Part shown: positions 1 to 7,360 of the stretch, piece after piece | How the letters are laid out: every line of letters starts with the position of its first letter | How positions within the stretch are numbered: the stretch's first letter is position 1 | Assembly (NCBI GenBank): GCA_014649555.1 | Contig: BMTG01000017.1 | Location: forward strand, 62,001-126,000 | Reading direction: 5' to 3' | Length of the DNA stretch: 64,000 nucleotides | From: Streptomyces globisporus | Lineage (GTDB): Bacteria; Actinomycetota; Actinomycetes; Streptomycetales; Streptomycetaceae | Translations under genes and position numbers: made by a program | Notes under the pieces: generated by a model | What the model saw: the letters and a program-made list of their open reading frames with translations, nothing else | Databases searched by the model: none | Told to the model about the DNA's origin: nothing

Positions 1-1
1 C

Positions 2-619
2 GACCAGCTGATGGTGGCCACCGCCCTGACGGTGTCCGACTGGAACCGGGCGCAGGGCGCGCCGGGGGCGGACCGCCGGCCGCTGCGGATCACCATGCCG
101 GTCGACGACCGCACCCGGGGCCCGGAGATGCCTATCGGCAACGGCACCCGGCTGGTCGAGGTGGGCTTCGCCGCGGCCGAACTGACGCCGGGGACGGACG
201 TGGCGGCGCTGCTGCGGACGACCGCCGAACGGACCCGGGCGCTCAAGGCTCAGCCGCGCCCTCAACTGGGGCACGGTGCGGGTCTGTTGACCGTTCCGCT
301 GCTGCCGGTGGCGACCCGGGCCGCCCTCACGCGGGGGCTGCGGGTGGCGGCCGGTCCGTGGACCTCGACGACGCTGCTGAGCAACATCGGGCGGATTCCG
401 TACCCGTTGGACTTCGGCGACGCGGGCCGGGCGACGGCCGTGTGGTTCTCCGCGCCCGCCCGGATGCCCCGGGGACTCACCTTCACCACGGCGTCCACGG
501 GCGGCCGGCTGCATCTGGCGCTGCGCTGGTCGCGCACCCTGCTGGGCGAGCGCGACGGTGCGAGGCTGCTGGACCTGTTCACCCGCCACCTGGCCGCGAC
601 GTCCTCGGAGGCCATATGA
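2..619 (+). CDS. Condensation-domain-like acyltransferase, C-terminal part (5' end outside window)
   Basis: The reading frame is open from base 2, before the first ATG at 11, so this is the C-terminal ~206 residues of a longer protein. The visible part resembles the second half of condensation/PapA-type acyltransferases: a stretch ITMPVDDR, then MPIGNGTRLVEV, and later TTLLSNIGRI followed by PLDFG, which match the conserved late motifs of that fold. The catalytic HHxxxD motif would lie upstream and is not seen. Such enzymes join acyl groups to alcohols or amines in lipid or peptide-like assembly. Its stop overlaps the ATG of the next gene (ATGA), so it heads or belongs to an operon with the methyltransferases and exporter downstream. 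The family call is from motifs only; the substrate is unknown. Confidence 0.6.
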   Translation, partial: DQLMVATALTVSDWNRAQGAPGADRRPLRITMPVDDRTRGPEMPIGNGTRLVEVGFAAAELTPGTDVAALLRTTAERTRALKAQPRPQLGHGAGLLTVPLLPVATRAALTRGLRVAAGPWTSTTLLSNIGRIPYPLDFGDAGRATAVWFSAPARMPRGLTFTTASTGGRLHLALRWSRTLLGERDGARLLDLFTRHLAATSSEAI

Positions 620-1341
620 CCAGCACCACGTCCCCCTCCCCCGGGCTGCGGGACTTCTACGAGAACCCGTCCGTCCCCGTCGCCTCGGGCGACGGGCGCA
701 CCCTGCGGCAGGCCCGGCTGCTGGCCGACGCGCTGGACGCGCCGGGGCAGGTGATCCTGGACATCGGGTGCGGTGACGGTTCGGCGGCGGCCACGGCGGC
801 CCCGTTCCTCGCGGGGCACCGGATGATCGGGGTCGACTGGTCGCAGGACGCGCTGCGCAGGGCCCGGCCCCGGATGGGCCACGTGGTGCGCGGCGAGCTG
901 GAGCACGGCGGGCTGCCGCTGGCCGACGGGTGCGCGGACGCGGTGCTGTTCAGCGAGATACTGGAGCATCTGGTCGACCCGGACCAGGCGTTGGACGAGC
1001 TGCGGCGGGTGCTGCGGCCCGGCGGCCATCTGATGCTGTCCACCCCGAATCTGGCGGCCTGGTACAACCGGGCGCTGCTGCTCGCCGGGGTGCAGCCGGT
1101 GTTCTCGGAGGTCAGTCTGCGCGGGATCCACGGCCGTCCGGGCTCGGAGGTGGTGGGGCATCTGCGGCTGTACACGGCCCGTGCGCTGCGCTCGTTCCTG
1201 ACGGCGTCCGGCTTCACCGACGTGACGATCAAGGGCGCCCCCTTCCACGGGGTGCCGCGTCCGCTGCGCCTGCTGGACCGGGCGGCGTGCGCGGTGCCCG
1301 GGGCGTCCTCCATCCTGCTGGCCCACGCGCGGCGGAGGTAG
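616..1341 (+). CDS. Class I SAM-dependent methyltransferase
   Basis: A 241-aa protein starting at the ATG that overlaps the upstream stop codon. It has a clear Rossmann methyltransferase core: motif I ILDIGCGDGS near residue 53, an acidic loop (VDWSQDAL), motif LFSEILEHLVDPDQAL, and the post-core LRRVLRPGGHLMLSTPN that is typical of Methyltransf_11/25 enzymes. The protein is probably soluble and cytoplasmic. Translational coupling to the acyltransferase and close spacing (4 bases) to the following permease suggest one operon making and exporting a small acylated product. The methyl acceptor cannot be read from the sequence. Confidence 0.85.
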   Translation: MTSTTSPSPGLRDFYENPSVPVASGDGRTLRQARLLADALDAPGQVILDIGCGDGSAAATAAPFLAGHRMIGVDWSQDALRRARPRMGHVVRGELEHGGLPLADGCADAVLFSEILEHLVDPDQALDELRRVLRPGGHLMLSTPNLAAWYNRALLLAGVQPVFSEVSLRGIHGRPGSEVVGHLRLYTARALRSFLTASGFTDVTIKGAPFHGVPRPLRLLDRAACAVPGASSILLAHARRR

Positions 1342-1345
1342 CCGC

Positions 1346-2239
1346 ATGTGGTGGGGTGTCGGCGCGGCGCTGGTCGCCAACGCGCTGTACAGCGTGGGGT
1401 TCGTGGTGGAGAAGCGGGCCCTCGGCTCACTGCCGGAGCTGTCGGCGGGCCGCCCGCTCCAGGTGATCCGGGTGCTGGCGACCAGTCCGCTCTGGATCGT
1501 CGGCGCGCTGGCGCTGGCGGCCGGGTTCGGGGCACAGCTGGTCGTCTACCGCGCGCTGCCGATCGCGGCGGCGCAGGGCATCTTCGTCTCCGGACTGGTG
1601 CTGCTCCTGCTGCTGTCGTCGGCGGTGCTGGGCGAGGAGTCGACGGGCCGCGAACGCTATGCGCTGGGCGGGGTCGTGCTCGCGCTGCTGATGGTGGTGG
1701 CCTCGGTCCGCGAGGGCGAGGACGTGGTGAGCGGCGGGGCCCCGTGGACGCTGGTGCTGCTGGTCTGTGTGCCGGCGCTGGCGGCGGGCGTCTGGCTGTA
1801 CGTACGCGTCGAGAGCCTGGCGGCCAAACGGCACCGGGTCCCGACGAGCGGCATCGGGTACGGCGTGGCGGTGGGCCTGCTCTACGGGGTCAGCTCACTG
1901 GCAATCAAGGGCACGTCCAGCCGCCTGACCAGCACCGACCTGGGCGAGTCCGCGCTGTCGCTGCTCGGGTCCCCGTATCCGTATCTGCTGCTGTTCACCG
2001 CGGGGGCCGGTCTCGTGATGTCGCAGGCGGCGCTGCAGCGCTGCCGGGCGTCCCTCATCGTGCCGGTGTGCACCACGGTGACCTGCCTGTTCACCGCGGT
2101 CCTCGGGACGCTCGCGTTCGGCGAGAGTCTGCCCGAGGATCCGCTGCTGCTGGCCCTGCGGGTGGGTGGCACGGCGCTCGCCCTGTCCGTCCTGCTGGCC
2201 ATGCCGCGGCACGATCCGCAGCCCGCCGCGGCGTCCTGA
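1346..2239 (+). CDS. DMT-superfamily (EamA-like) membrane transporter
   Basis: 297 residues, almost entirely hydrophobic, with about nine to ten predicted membrane segments arranged as two similar halves (first half to ~residue 135, second from ~170). This is the drug/metabolite transporter pattern. The first helix contains LVANALYSVGFVVEKRAL and the second half SGIGYGVAVGLLYGVSSLAIK, matching the start of each EamA repeat. It likely sits in the cytoplasmic membrane and exports or imports a small molecule. The 4-base gap from the methyltransferase gene implies co-transcription. The ATG at 1346 is the only start that keeps the first helix complete. Confidence 0.8.
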   Translation: MWWGVGAALVANALYSVGFVVEKRALGSLPELSAGRPLQVIRVLATSPLWIVGALALAAGFGAQLVVYRALPIAAAQGIFVSGLVLLLLLSSAVLGEESTGRERYALGGVVLALLMVVASVREGEDVVSGGAPWTLVLLVCVPALAAGVWLYVRVESLAAKRHRVPTSGIGYGVAVGLLYGVSSLAIKGTSSRLTSTDLGESALSLLGSPYPYLLLFTAGAGLVMSQAALQRCRASLIVPVCTTVTCLFTAVLGTLAFGESLPEDPLLLALRVGGTALALSVLLAMPRHDPQPAAAS

Positions 2240-2290
2240 CCCTCCGACGTACCTTCCGCTGCAGTGCCGATGACTCCCGAGGAGCCCCTG

Positions 2291-2509
2291 ATGCGTACCG
2301 ACGATCCGCTGCTGACCATCCTGGCCTGCCCGCTCGACAAGGGGCCTCTGTCCCTGCTGCCGGAGGAGGACGCGCTCTACAACCCGCGGCTGCACCTGAG
2401 TTACCCGATCGTGGACGGGATACCGCAGCTTCTGCCCTCCTCGGGCAGAAAGGTCGACACCGTCGACCACGAGCGGTTCCTCTCCTCGCTGAAAGCCTCG
2501 GCCACGTGA
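2291..2509 (+). CDS. Trm112-family small protein
   Basis: A 72-aa protein beginning MRTDDPLLTILACPLDKGPL, then YNPRLHLSYPIVDGIPQLLPSSG. This is the bacterial Trm112p-like pattern (ILACP...YPIxDGIPxLL). Only one Cys of the usual CP..C zinc pairs is kept, so metal binding is doubtful. In-frame GTG 2264 and ATG 2270 exist, but GAGGAG at 2279-2284 sits 6 bases before ATG 2291, so that start is preferred. Trm112 proteins in eukaryotes and archaea hold SAM methyltransferases in active form. The next gene is a methyltransferase whose GTG overlaps this stop codon, so a partner or chaperone role for it is a reasonable inference. Confidence 0.75.
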   Translation: MRTDDPLLTILACPLDKGPLSLLPEEDALYNPRLHLSYPIVDGIPQLLPSSGRKVDTVDHERFLSSLKASAT

Positions 2510-3276
2510 CCACGCTCGCCGCGGCGGTCGCGGCCAGACTGCCCGGACGACTGGTCGGCTCCGCCGCCGTCGCCCTGTATCCGCGCTTCGAGCCCGAGCT
2601 CCGCAGGCTCGCCGACTTCTGCCCGCCGGGCGGCGTCGCCCTCGACATCGGGGGCTGGTACGGCCCCTGGTCGCGGCGGCTCGCCGCGCGCTGCGAGCGG
2701 GTGGTGACCGTCGAGCCCGTGCCGCATCTGGCCGAGCACCTGCGGCGGACGCTGCCGTCGAACGTCCGGGTGGTCCAGGGCGCGGCGACCGACCGGGAGG
2801 GCACGGCACAGCTCTGGTTCCCGGAGGGCGACCAGGGCGACCGGGGCGTGTCCTCACTGGCCCGGCGCGATATCCACGCCCACAGCGTGGAGGTCCCCTC
2901 GATCACCGTCGACGGCCTGGGGCTGACCGGGGTCGGTTTCGTGAAGATGGACGTGGACGGCGGGGAGGCGGCCGCGCTGCTCGGCGCGGCGGAGCTGCTG
3001 CGCCGGGACCGCCCGGCACTGCTGATCGAGCTGGAGAGCCGGCTCGGCCCGGTCGAACCGGTGATCACCACGCTGACCGGCCAGGGGTACACGGGCTGGG
3101 TCCTGCCGCACCGCGACTGGGTGCCGCTCACCGGGTTCGACCTGGTGGCCCACCAGAAGCGGACCGAGCACCTGGTGCACCGGGGGCTGCTGCACCGGGC
3201 GTTCGCACCGCGCCGGGAGCGGTATGTGAACTCGGTGCTGTTCCTGCCCGAGGGGCGCACGCCGGGTACGGCCTGA
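2506..3276 (+). CDS. FkbM-family methyltransferase
   Basis: 256 residues starting at a GTG that overlaps the stop of the Trm112-like gene (GTGA). Motif I is ALDIGGWYGPWSRRLA near residues 45-60, followed by VVTVEPVPHLAEHLRR and the FkbM hallmark VGFVKMDVDGGEAAALLGA, in which the Asp and Glu lie near the substrate. FkbM enzymes are O-methyltransferases of secondary metabolites and sugars. The last gene of the left-hand operon is followed by an ordinary gap before a regulator. With the acyltransferase, first methyltransferase and exporter it suggests a modified acylated product, but no scaffold enzyme is visible in this window. Confidence 0.85.
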   Translation: MTTLAAAVAARLPGRLVGSAAVALYPRFEPELRRLADFCPPGGVALDIGGWYGPWSRRLAARCERVVTVEPVPHLAEHLRRTLPSNVRVVQGAATDREGTAQLWFPEGDQGDRGVSSLARRDIHAHSVEVPSITVDGLGLTGVGFVKMDVDGGEAAALLGAAELLRRDRPALLIELESRLGPVEPVITTLTGQGYTGWVLPHRDWVPLTGFDLVAHQKRTEHLVHRGLLHRAFAPRRERYVNSVLFLPEGRTPGTA

Positions 3277-3334
3277 GCACCCCGCGTATCCTCGGCCGGA
3301 AGCCGGAAGGCGGGCCGAGCGGAGGATGGCGTAG

Positions 3335-4090
3335 GTGGCGGGCAGCAGCGCGGGGCGGAACGGAGCGGGGCCGGGCGATCCGGGCGGCGCGAGGACTACG
3401 GCTCCGGGCCGCCCGGCGTCCGATGCGGATGCCCGGCCGGAGCGTACGTCGCTGAGCGCCCGGGCGCGGGACGCGGTCCGGCAGCGGATCGTCGACCGCA
3501 GCTACCCGCAGGGCGCCCGGCTCGTGGAGCGCGAGGTCGCCGAGGAGCTGCGGATGTCCCGCGTCCCGGTCCGCGAGGCGCTGCGTGCCCTGGTGGGCGA
3601 AGGTCTGCTGGAGCTGCTGCCGCACAGCGGGGTCCGGGTGCGGCGGCTGGAGCGGGCCGATGTGGAGCACCTGTACGAGGTGTGGGAGCCGCTCGCGGTC
3701 CAGGCCTCCCGGCTCGCGGCACGGCGCGTGGCGGGGTCGGCCCCGGTGGAACCGCCGGGCGTCACCGCGCTGCGGGCCTCCCTCGACCGGGCGGAGGAGG
3801 CGGCATCCGACGACGAGGGCACGCGTGAGGTCGCGGCCCACACCGCCTTCCACGAGGACATCGTGGCCCTGAGCGGCAACCCGATGCTGGCCCGCACCAT
3901 GGAGCAGCTGAGCGGACAGCTCCAGCTGCTCTTCGGGATGCGGGAGGAGCCGCAGCACATGCGGGCCCAGCACGCGGTCATGTTCCGTCACATCGTGGCG
4001 GGCGACGAGGAGTCGGCCGCCGCGAGCACGCTGCTGCACGTGCGCGACAGCCGGGCCGTGGCCCTGCGGTCCCTGTTCGACGATGCCTGA
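3335..4090 (+). CDS. GntR-family transcriptional regulator, FCD subfamily
   Basis: 251 residues from a GTG start with GGAGG 9 bases upstream. After a disordered Gly/Arg-rich N-terminus of ~45 residues comes the winged helix (AVRQRIVDRSYPQGARLVER, then MSRVPVREALRALVGEGLL with GVRVRRLERADVEHLYEV). The C-terminal helical FCD ligand domain carries the metal/ligand-type residues in HTAFHEDIVALSGNPML and the late His in QHAVMFRHIVAGDEE. It lies just upstream of two exported amidohydrolases. Two copies of an 11-bp GTATAC-centred site flank the intergenic region, so this protein probably represses the hydrolases and itself until an organic-acid-like or related ligand binds. Confidence 0.88.
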   Translation: MAGSSAGRNGAGPGDPGGARTTAPGRPASDADARPERTSLSARARDAVRQRIVDRSYPQGARLVEREVAEELRMSRVPVREALRALVGEGLLELLPHSGVRVRRLERADVEHLYEVWEPLAVQASRLAARRVAGSAPVEPPGVTALRASLDRAEEAASDDEGTREVAAHTAFHEDIVALSGNPMLARTMEQLSGQLQLLFGMREEPQHMRAQHAVMFRHIVAGDEESAAASTLLHVRDSRAVALRSLFDDA

Positions 4091-4093
4091 TTA

Positions 4094-4104
4094 TTTGTAT
4101 ACCA
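4094..4104. promoter_or_regulatory. Putative GntR operator, site 1
   Basis: TTTGTATACCA lies 4 bases after the stop of the GntR gene. It contains the palindromic core GTATAC, a common FadR/FCD-type binding core. The same 11 bp occurs in inverted orientation at 4210-4220. AT-rich words of this kind stand out strongly in this GC-rich DNA. Confidence 0.6.
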
Positions 4105-4209
4105 ATCGCTTCCGCCCCGCAGGGATCCCACGAGGGTAGAGCGCATCTCCTGCACGTTTCCTGCAAGCGCGGGGAGCGGAATCACTCCTTCCCGGAATCA
4201 TGACAGTTC

Positions 4210-4220
4210 TGGTATACAAA
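4210..4220. promoter_or_regulatory. Putative GntR operator, site 2
   Basis: TGGTATACAAA is the exact reverse complement of site 1. The two cores are 115 bp apart, close to eleven helical turns, and site 2 lies 38 bases before the ATG of the first amidohydrolase. The arrangement would allow looping or blocking of the hydrolase promoter; that is inference. Confidence 0.6.
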
Positions 4221-4258
4221 ATGCTCCCGCTCGCTTCCGCGATCCAAGGAGCCCTCCC

Positions 4259-5554
4259 ATGTGCGTCGAGAACACCCCGCCCCCTTCCGGCCGGCTGACC
4301 AGGCGGGGTGTGCTCGCCGGTGCCGCGGCCCTCGCCGGAACCTCGGCCGTGCTGGCGGGAACGGCCCCGGCCGCCGCATCGTCCGGCGCCCGGCACGGGT
4401 CGCCGGGCCGGGGCGGCGATCTCGTCGTCGAGGGCGGCAGGCTGCTCGACCCGGCGACGGGCGAGGTCACGGAGGACGCGGTCGTCGTGATCGCCGGGGG
4501 CGTCGTCCGGGCGGCCGGGTCCCGGGGACGGGTCGGCCGGGTCCCCGCCGGCGTACCGGTGCTGCGGGCCCACGGGCAGTGGATCCTGCCGGGCCTGGTG
4601 GACGCCCACATCCACCTCAACACGGCGGCCGAGGCCCGCGACGCGGTCCTCAAGGGCGCGACGAGCGCGCGCAGCGGTTCGACCAACTTCTACCAGGACA
4701 TCGCCGTACGGGAGTTGGCCCGGCAGGCGCCGGAGCAGGCGCCCCGTCTCCGGGCCGCGGGCGTCTTCGTCACCCCGGATCTCGGCGACACGATCCTTGC
4801 CGACCCGGACCTCGCGCCGCTCGCCCGGCTGCGGGACGGGGTGCGCTCGGCCGATGCGCTGCGCCGAGTGGTCGAGGTCAACCTCGCGCGCGGGGCCGAC
4901 ACGATCAAGACCCGGGTGAACGAGCGGGCCGGGCTGCCCGAGCAGGACCCGCTGGTCCAGGTGTACGACCACGAGCAGCTGTCCACGATCGTGGCGGCGG
5001 CCCGGCGCCGGGGCAAGGGGGTGCTCTGCCACAGCTACAGCGAGAAGGGCTGCCACGAAGCGGTCACGGCCGGCATCCGCTCCCTGGAGCACGGGGCGTT
5101 CGTCGGCGAGCGCACGCTGCACGAAATGCGCCGCAGGGGTACGTACTTCACGCCGACGCTCACCGCGATCGCCGGGCTCGCGGAGTCCTCGGACCCGGTC
5201 CTGGCCGAGCGGGGCCGCACCTATCTCCCGGTTCTGAAGCGGGCGGTCCTGGCCGCGCACGAGCTGGGTGTCCCCCTCGCGGCGGGCACGGACTCCTCGG
5301 GCGGAACGGTCGACCCGATCGGCCGGGAGGTGGAGCTGATGCACGCGGCCGGGCTCTCCGCCCTGGACGCGATCCGCACGGCGACCACGGGCGCAGCGAA
5401 GCTCCTCGGCCTCGACTCCACGGCAGGCCGGCTGGCGCGCGGCTTCGCGGGCGACGTCCTCGTCGTGGACGGCGACCCGCTGGCGGACCTCGGCGTGCTG
5501 AGCCGCCCGGCGCGTGTGGTCCGGGCAGGGTTCGCGGTACCGGCCGCCGCCTGA
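4259..5554 (+). CDS. Tat-exported amidohydrolase (imidazolonepropionase/prolidase-like)
   Basis: 431 residues. The N-terminus has a twin-arginine leader (LTRRGVLAG at residues 13-21, hydrophobic stretch to ~40), so export is expected. The mature part is an amidohydrolase-superfamily metal enzyme: HxH in LVDAHIHL (His117, His119), a probable metal-bridging lysine in TIKTRVNE, His in VLCHSYS and SLEHGAF, and the catalytic Asp in AAGTDSSGG. The C-terminal segment ADVLVVDGDPLADL closes the small beta-sandwich. Relatives cleave cyclic amides or Xaa-Pro dipeptides. AAGGAG at 4246-4251 supports the ATG. It is regulated together with the next amidohydrolase by the GntR protein upstream, by inference. 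Confidence 0.85.
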   Translation: MCVENTPPPSGRLTRRGVLAGAAALAGTSAVLAGTAPAAASSGARHGSPGRGGDLVVEGGRLLDPATGEVTEDAVVVIAGGVVRAAGSRGRVGRVPAGVPVLRAHGQWILPGLVDAHIHLNTAAEARDAVLKGATSARSGSTNFYQDIAVRELARQAPEQAPRLRAAGVFVTPDLGDTILADPDLAPLARLRDGVRSADALRRVVEVNLARGADTIKTRVNERAGLPEQDPLVQVYDHEQLSTIVAAARRRGKGVLCHSYSEKGCHEAVTAGIRSLEHGAFVGERTLHEMRRRGTYFTPTLTAIAGLAESSDPVLAERGRTYLPVLKRAVLAAHELGVPLAAGTDSSGGTVDPIGREVELMHAAGLSALDAIRTATTGAAKLLGLDSTAGRLARGFAGDVLVVDGDPLADLGVLSRPARVVRAGFAVPAAA

Positions 5555-5559
5555 CCCGG

Positions 5560-5615
5560 CCTCCCTTCTCCCCGCTCTCCCCTTCTTCTCTCTTCTTCCC
5601 CCCTTCCCTCTCCTC
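5560..5615 (+). other. Polypyrimidine tract between the two amidohydrolase genes
   Basis: Of 56 consecutive bases all but one (G at 5574) are C or T, immediately before the AAGGAG ribosome binding site of the second amidohydrolase. No hairpin is visible. In the mRNA this gives an unstructured C/U-rich leader that could serve as a loading site for ribosomes, Rho or a nuclease. The function is unknown. Confidence 0.6.
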
Positions 5616-5628
5616 GAAGGAGTTCCTG

Positions 5629-7017
5629 ATGCACGCCGAGTCCACCGCCTCCGCCGGTCTCTCCCGGCGCTCGATGCTGGCCGGGGCCGCCGCCGTCGCG
5701 GGCACCGCGGCGACGCTCAGCGCCTCGGCGGCCTCGGGGGCCCAGGCCGCCGAGGCCGCGCCCGCCGGGGCGGTCGCCGCACCCGCCGCCGCCGACCGGA
5801 TCACCGAGCAGCCCGACCGCACGGGCGGCCACGCCCGCGCCACGGTGTTCAAGAACGTCCGGCCCTACGGCGCGCAGCGCCCCGTCGACCTCACCGTCGT
5901 CGACGGGGTCATCACCGCGGAACCCGCCCCGCGCGGTGCGAAGGTCGTCGACTGCAAGGGCCGGATCGCGCTGCCGACCCTGGTCGACGCGCACATCCAC
6001 CCTGACAAGACGGCCTGGGGCGAGCCCTGGGTGACCCGGAACCCGGCGAGCTCCATCGCCGAGTACACCGAGGAGGACGTGAAGCTGTACCACGCCCTGC
6101 GTACGCCGCTGAAGAAGCGCGCGGAGCGCCTGATGGGTCACGCCGTCACCCAGGGCACCCGGGCGATGCGGGCCCATGTCGACGTCGCTCCCGCCTACGA
6201 CCTGGTGGGCGTCGAGGGCGTCGGTTCCGCCCGCAGGGCGCTGCGGCACGCGCTCGACGTGGAGATCGTCGCGTTTCCCCAGCACGGGGTGGTCCGGACG
6301 CCGGGGACGAAGGAGCTGCTGGAGGAGGCCGCGCGCTCCGGGGCGATCGACCGGATCGGCGGCATCGACCCGATCGGGTTCGACGAGGCGCTCGACGAGC
6401 AGCTCGACATCGTCTTCGGGATCGCGGACCGGCACGGCGTGGGCGTCGACATCCATCTGCACGAGCGGGCCGCGACGGGGATGGAGTCCCTGCGCGCGAT
6501 CATCGACCGCACCAACGCACTCTCGCTCCAGGGCAAGGTGACGGTCAGTCACGTCTTCTGTGTGCCCGGCCTGCCCGAGCGGGAGCTCGACCGGCTGGCG
6601 GCCGAGCTGGCCGATGCCCGGATCTCGCTGACGACGGTCGCGCCCTCCTCGGACCTGGTGCTGCCGATCGACCGGCTGCGGGAGCACGGGGTCGAGGTGG
6701 GCCTCGGCTCCGACGGCGTACGGGACTCCTGGAGCCCCTTCGGCAACGCGGACATGCTGCACCGCTCGCACCTGCTGGCCTGGGTGCGGGACGCCCGCCT
6801 CGACGAGGAGCTGGAGGCGGCCTTCCGGGCGGGGGCCGACGGCGGGGCGCGGCTCCTGGGGCTGCCGGAGGCGGACCTGAAGCCGGGTTCGCCGGCCGAC
6901 TTCCTGCTGGTGCGCGGGGAGTGCCTGCCGCAGGTCGTGGTGGACCTGCCGCGGCGCGAGATGGTGGTGCGCGGCGGGCGGATCGTGGCCCGGGACGGGG
7001 AGCTGGCCGGCCACTGA
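5629..7017 (+). CDS. Tat-exported amidohydrolase, cytosine deaminase/AtzC-like
   Basis: 462 residues, with a twin-arginine leader (LSRRSMLAG at 11-19) and an Ala-rich signal region to about residue 55. The catalytic domain has the CodA-type set: HxH in LVDAHIHPDKT (residues 122 and 124), RAHVDVAP, VAFPQHGV, VDIHLHERA, VSHVFCV and the late LGSDGVRDSWSPFGNADML, in which the Asp binds metal. Relatives deaminate cytosine or remove amines from triazines. Most are cytoplasmic, so a Tat leader is unusual and suggests extracellular deamination of a scavenged or foreign ring compound. AAGGAG lies 8 bases before the ATG. It follows another exported amidohydrolase, probably in the same operon. Confidence 0.85.
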   Translation: MHAESTASAGLSRRSMLAGAAAVAGTAATLSASAASGAQAAEAAPAGAVAAPAAADRITEQPDRTGGHARATVFKNVRPYGAQRPVDLTVVDGVITAEPAPRGAKVVDCKGRIALPTLVDAHIHPDKTAWGEPWVTRNPASSIAEYTEEDVKLYHALRTPLKKRAERLMGHAVTQGTRAMRAHVDVAPAYDLVGVEGVGSARRALRHALDVEIVAFPQHGVVRTPGTKELLEEAARSGAIDRIGGIDPIGFDEALDEQLDIVFGIADRHGVGVDIHLHERAATGMESLRAIIDRTNALSLQGKVTVSHVFCVPGLPERELDRLAAELADARISLTTVAPSSDLVLPIDRLREHGVEVGLGSDGVRDSWSPFGNADMLHRSHLLAWVRDARLDEELEAAFRAGADGGARLLGLPEADLKPGSPADFLLVRGECLPQVVVDLPRREMVVRGGRIVARDGELAGH

Positions 7018-7053
7018 CCCGACTACCGCTGGGCCTCCGGCCCGCCCTACCGC

Positions 7054-7332
7054 CGCCGCCGGGCTCGCCGTCGACGAGGAGGTCGACCTGCCGCAGGCCG
7101 ACGAGGCGCTGTTCGTCACCGCGTACGACTGCGTGGTGTTCGGCCGGATGCTGACCCGTCCACCCCGTACGAGGAGGCGGTGAGCCTCGCGGACCAGTGC
7201 CCGGGCGGGATGCTGCTCACGTACGAGGGATTGGGGCACACCGCGTACGGGCGCGGCGGCACCTGTGTCACGGAGAAGGTCGACGCCTATCCGGTCGGCC
7301 TGAAGCCCGTTCGCCCCGGCGCGACCTGCTGA
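7054..7332 (+). pseudogene. Remnant containing the C-terminus of a TAP-type alpha/beta hydrolase
   Basis: From 7162 to the TGA at 7330-7332 one frame reads TPYEEAVSLADQCPGGMLL followed by TYEGLGHTAYGRGGTC and VTEKVDAY. This is the C-terminal end of tripeptidyl-aminopeptidase-like secreted hydrolases, including the GHT catalytic-His segment. No start codon or upstream catalytic domain is present. The preceding 100 bases are open in a different frame (VDEEVDLPQADEALFVTAYD), which I do not recognise and which ends at TGA 7180-7182. This looks like two gene ends joined by deletion. It shows that genes were lost to the right of the amidohydrolases. Confidence 0.6.
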
Positions 7333-7339
7333 CCGGGGC

Positions 7340-7360
7340 GGGCTGACTTTCCGTCAGCCC
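7340..7360. terminator. Hairpin at the kinase 3' end
   Basis: GGGCTGAC-TTTCC-GTCAGCCC is a perfect 8-bp stem with a 5-base loop. It overlaps the stop codon of the minus-strand kinase and follows the plus-strand remnant, so it could end transcription from both sides. There is no U-tract, as is usual in streptomycetes. Confidence 0.55.
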
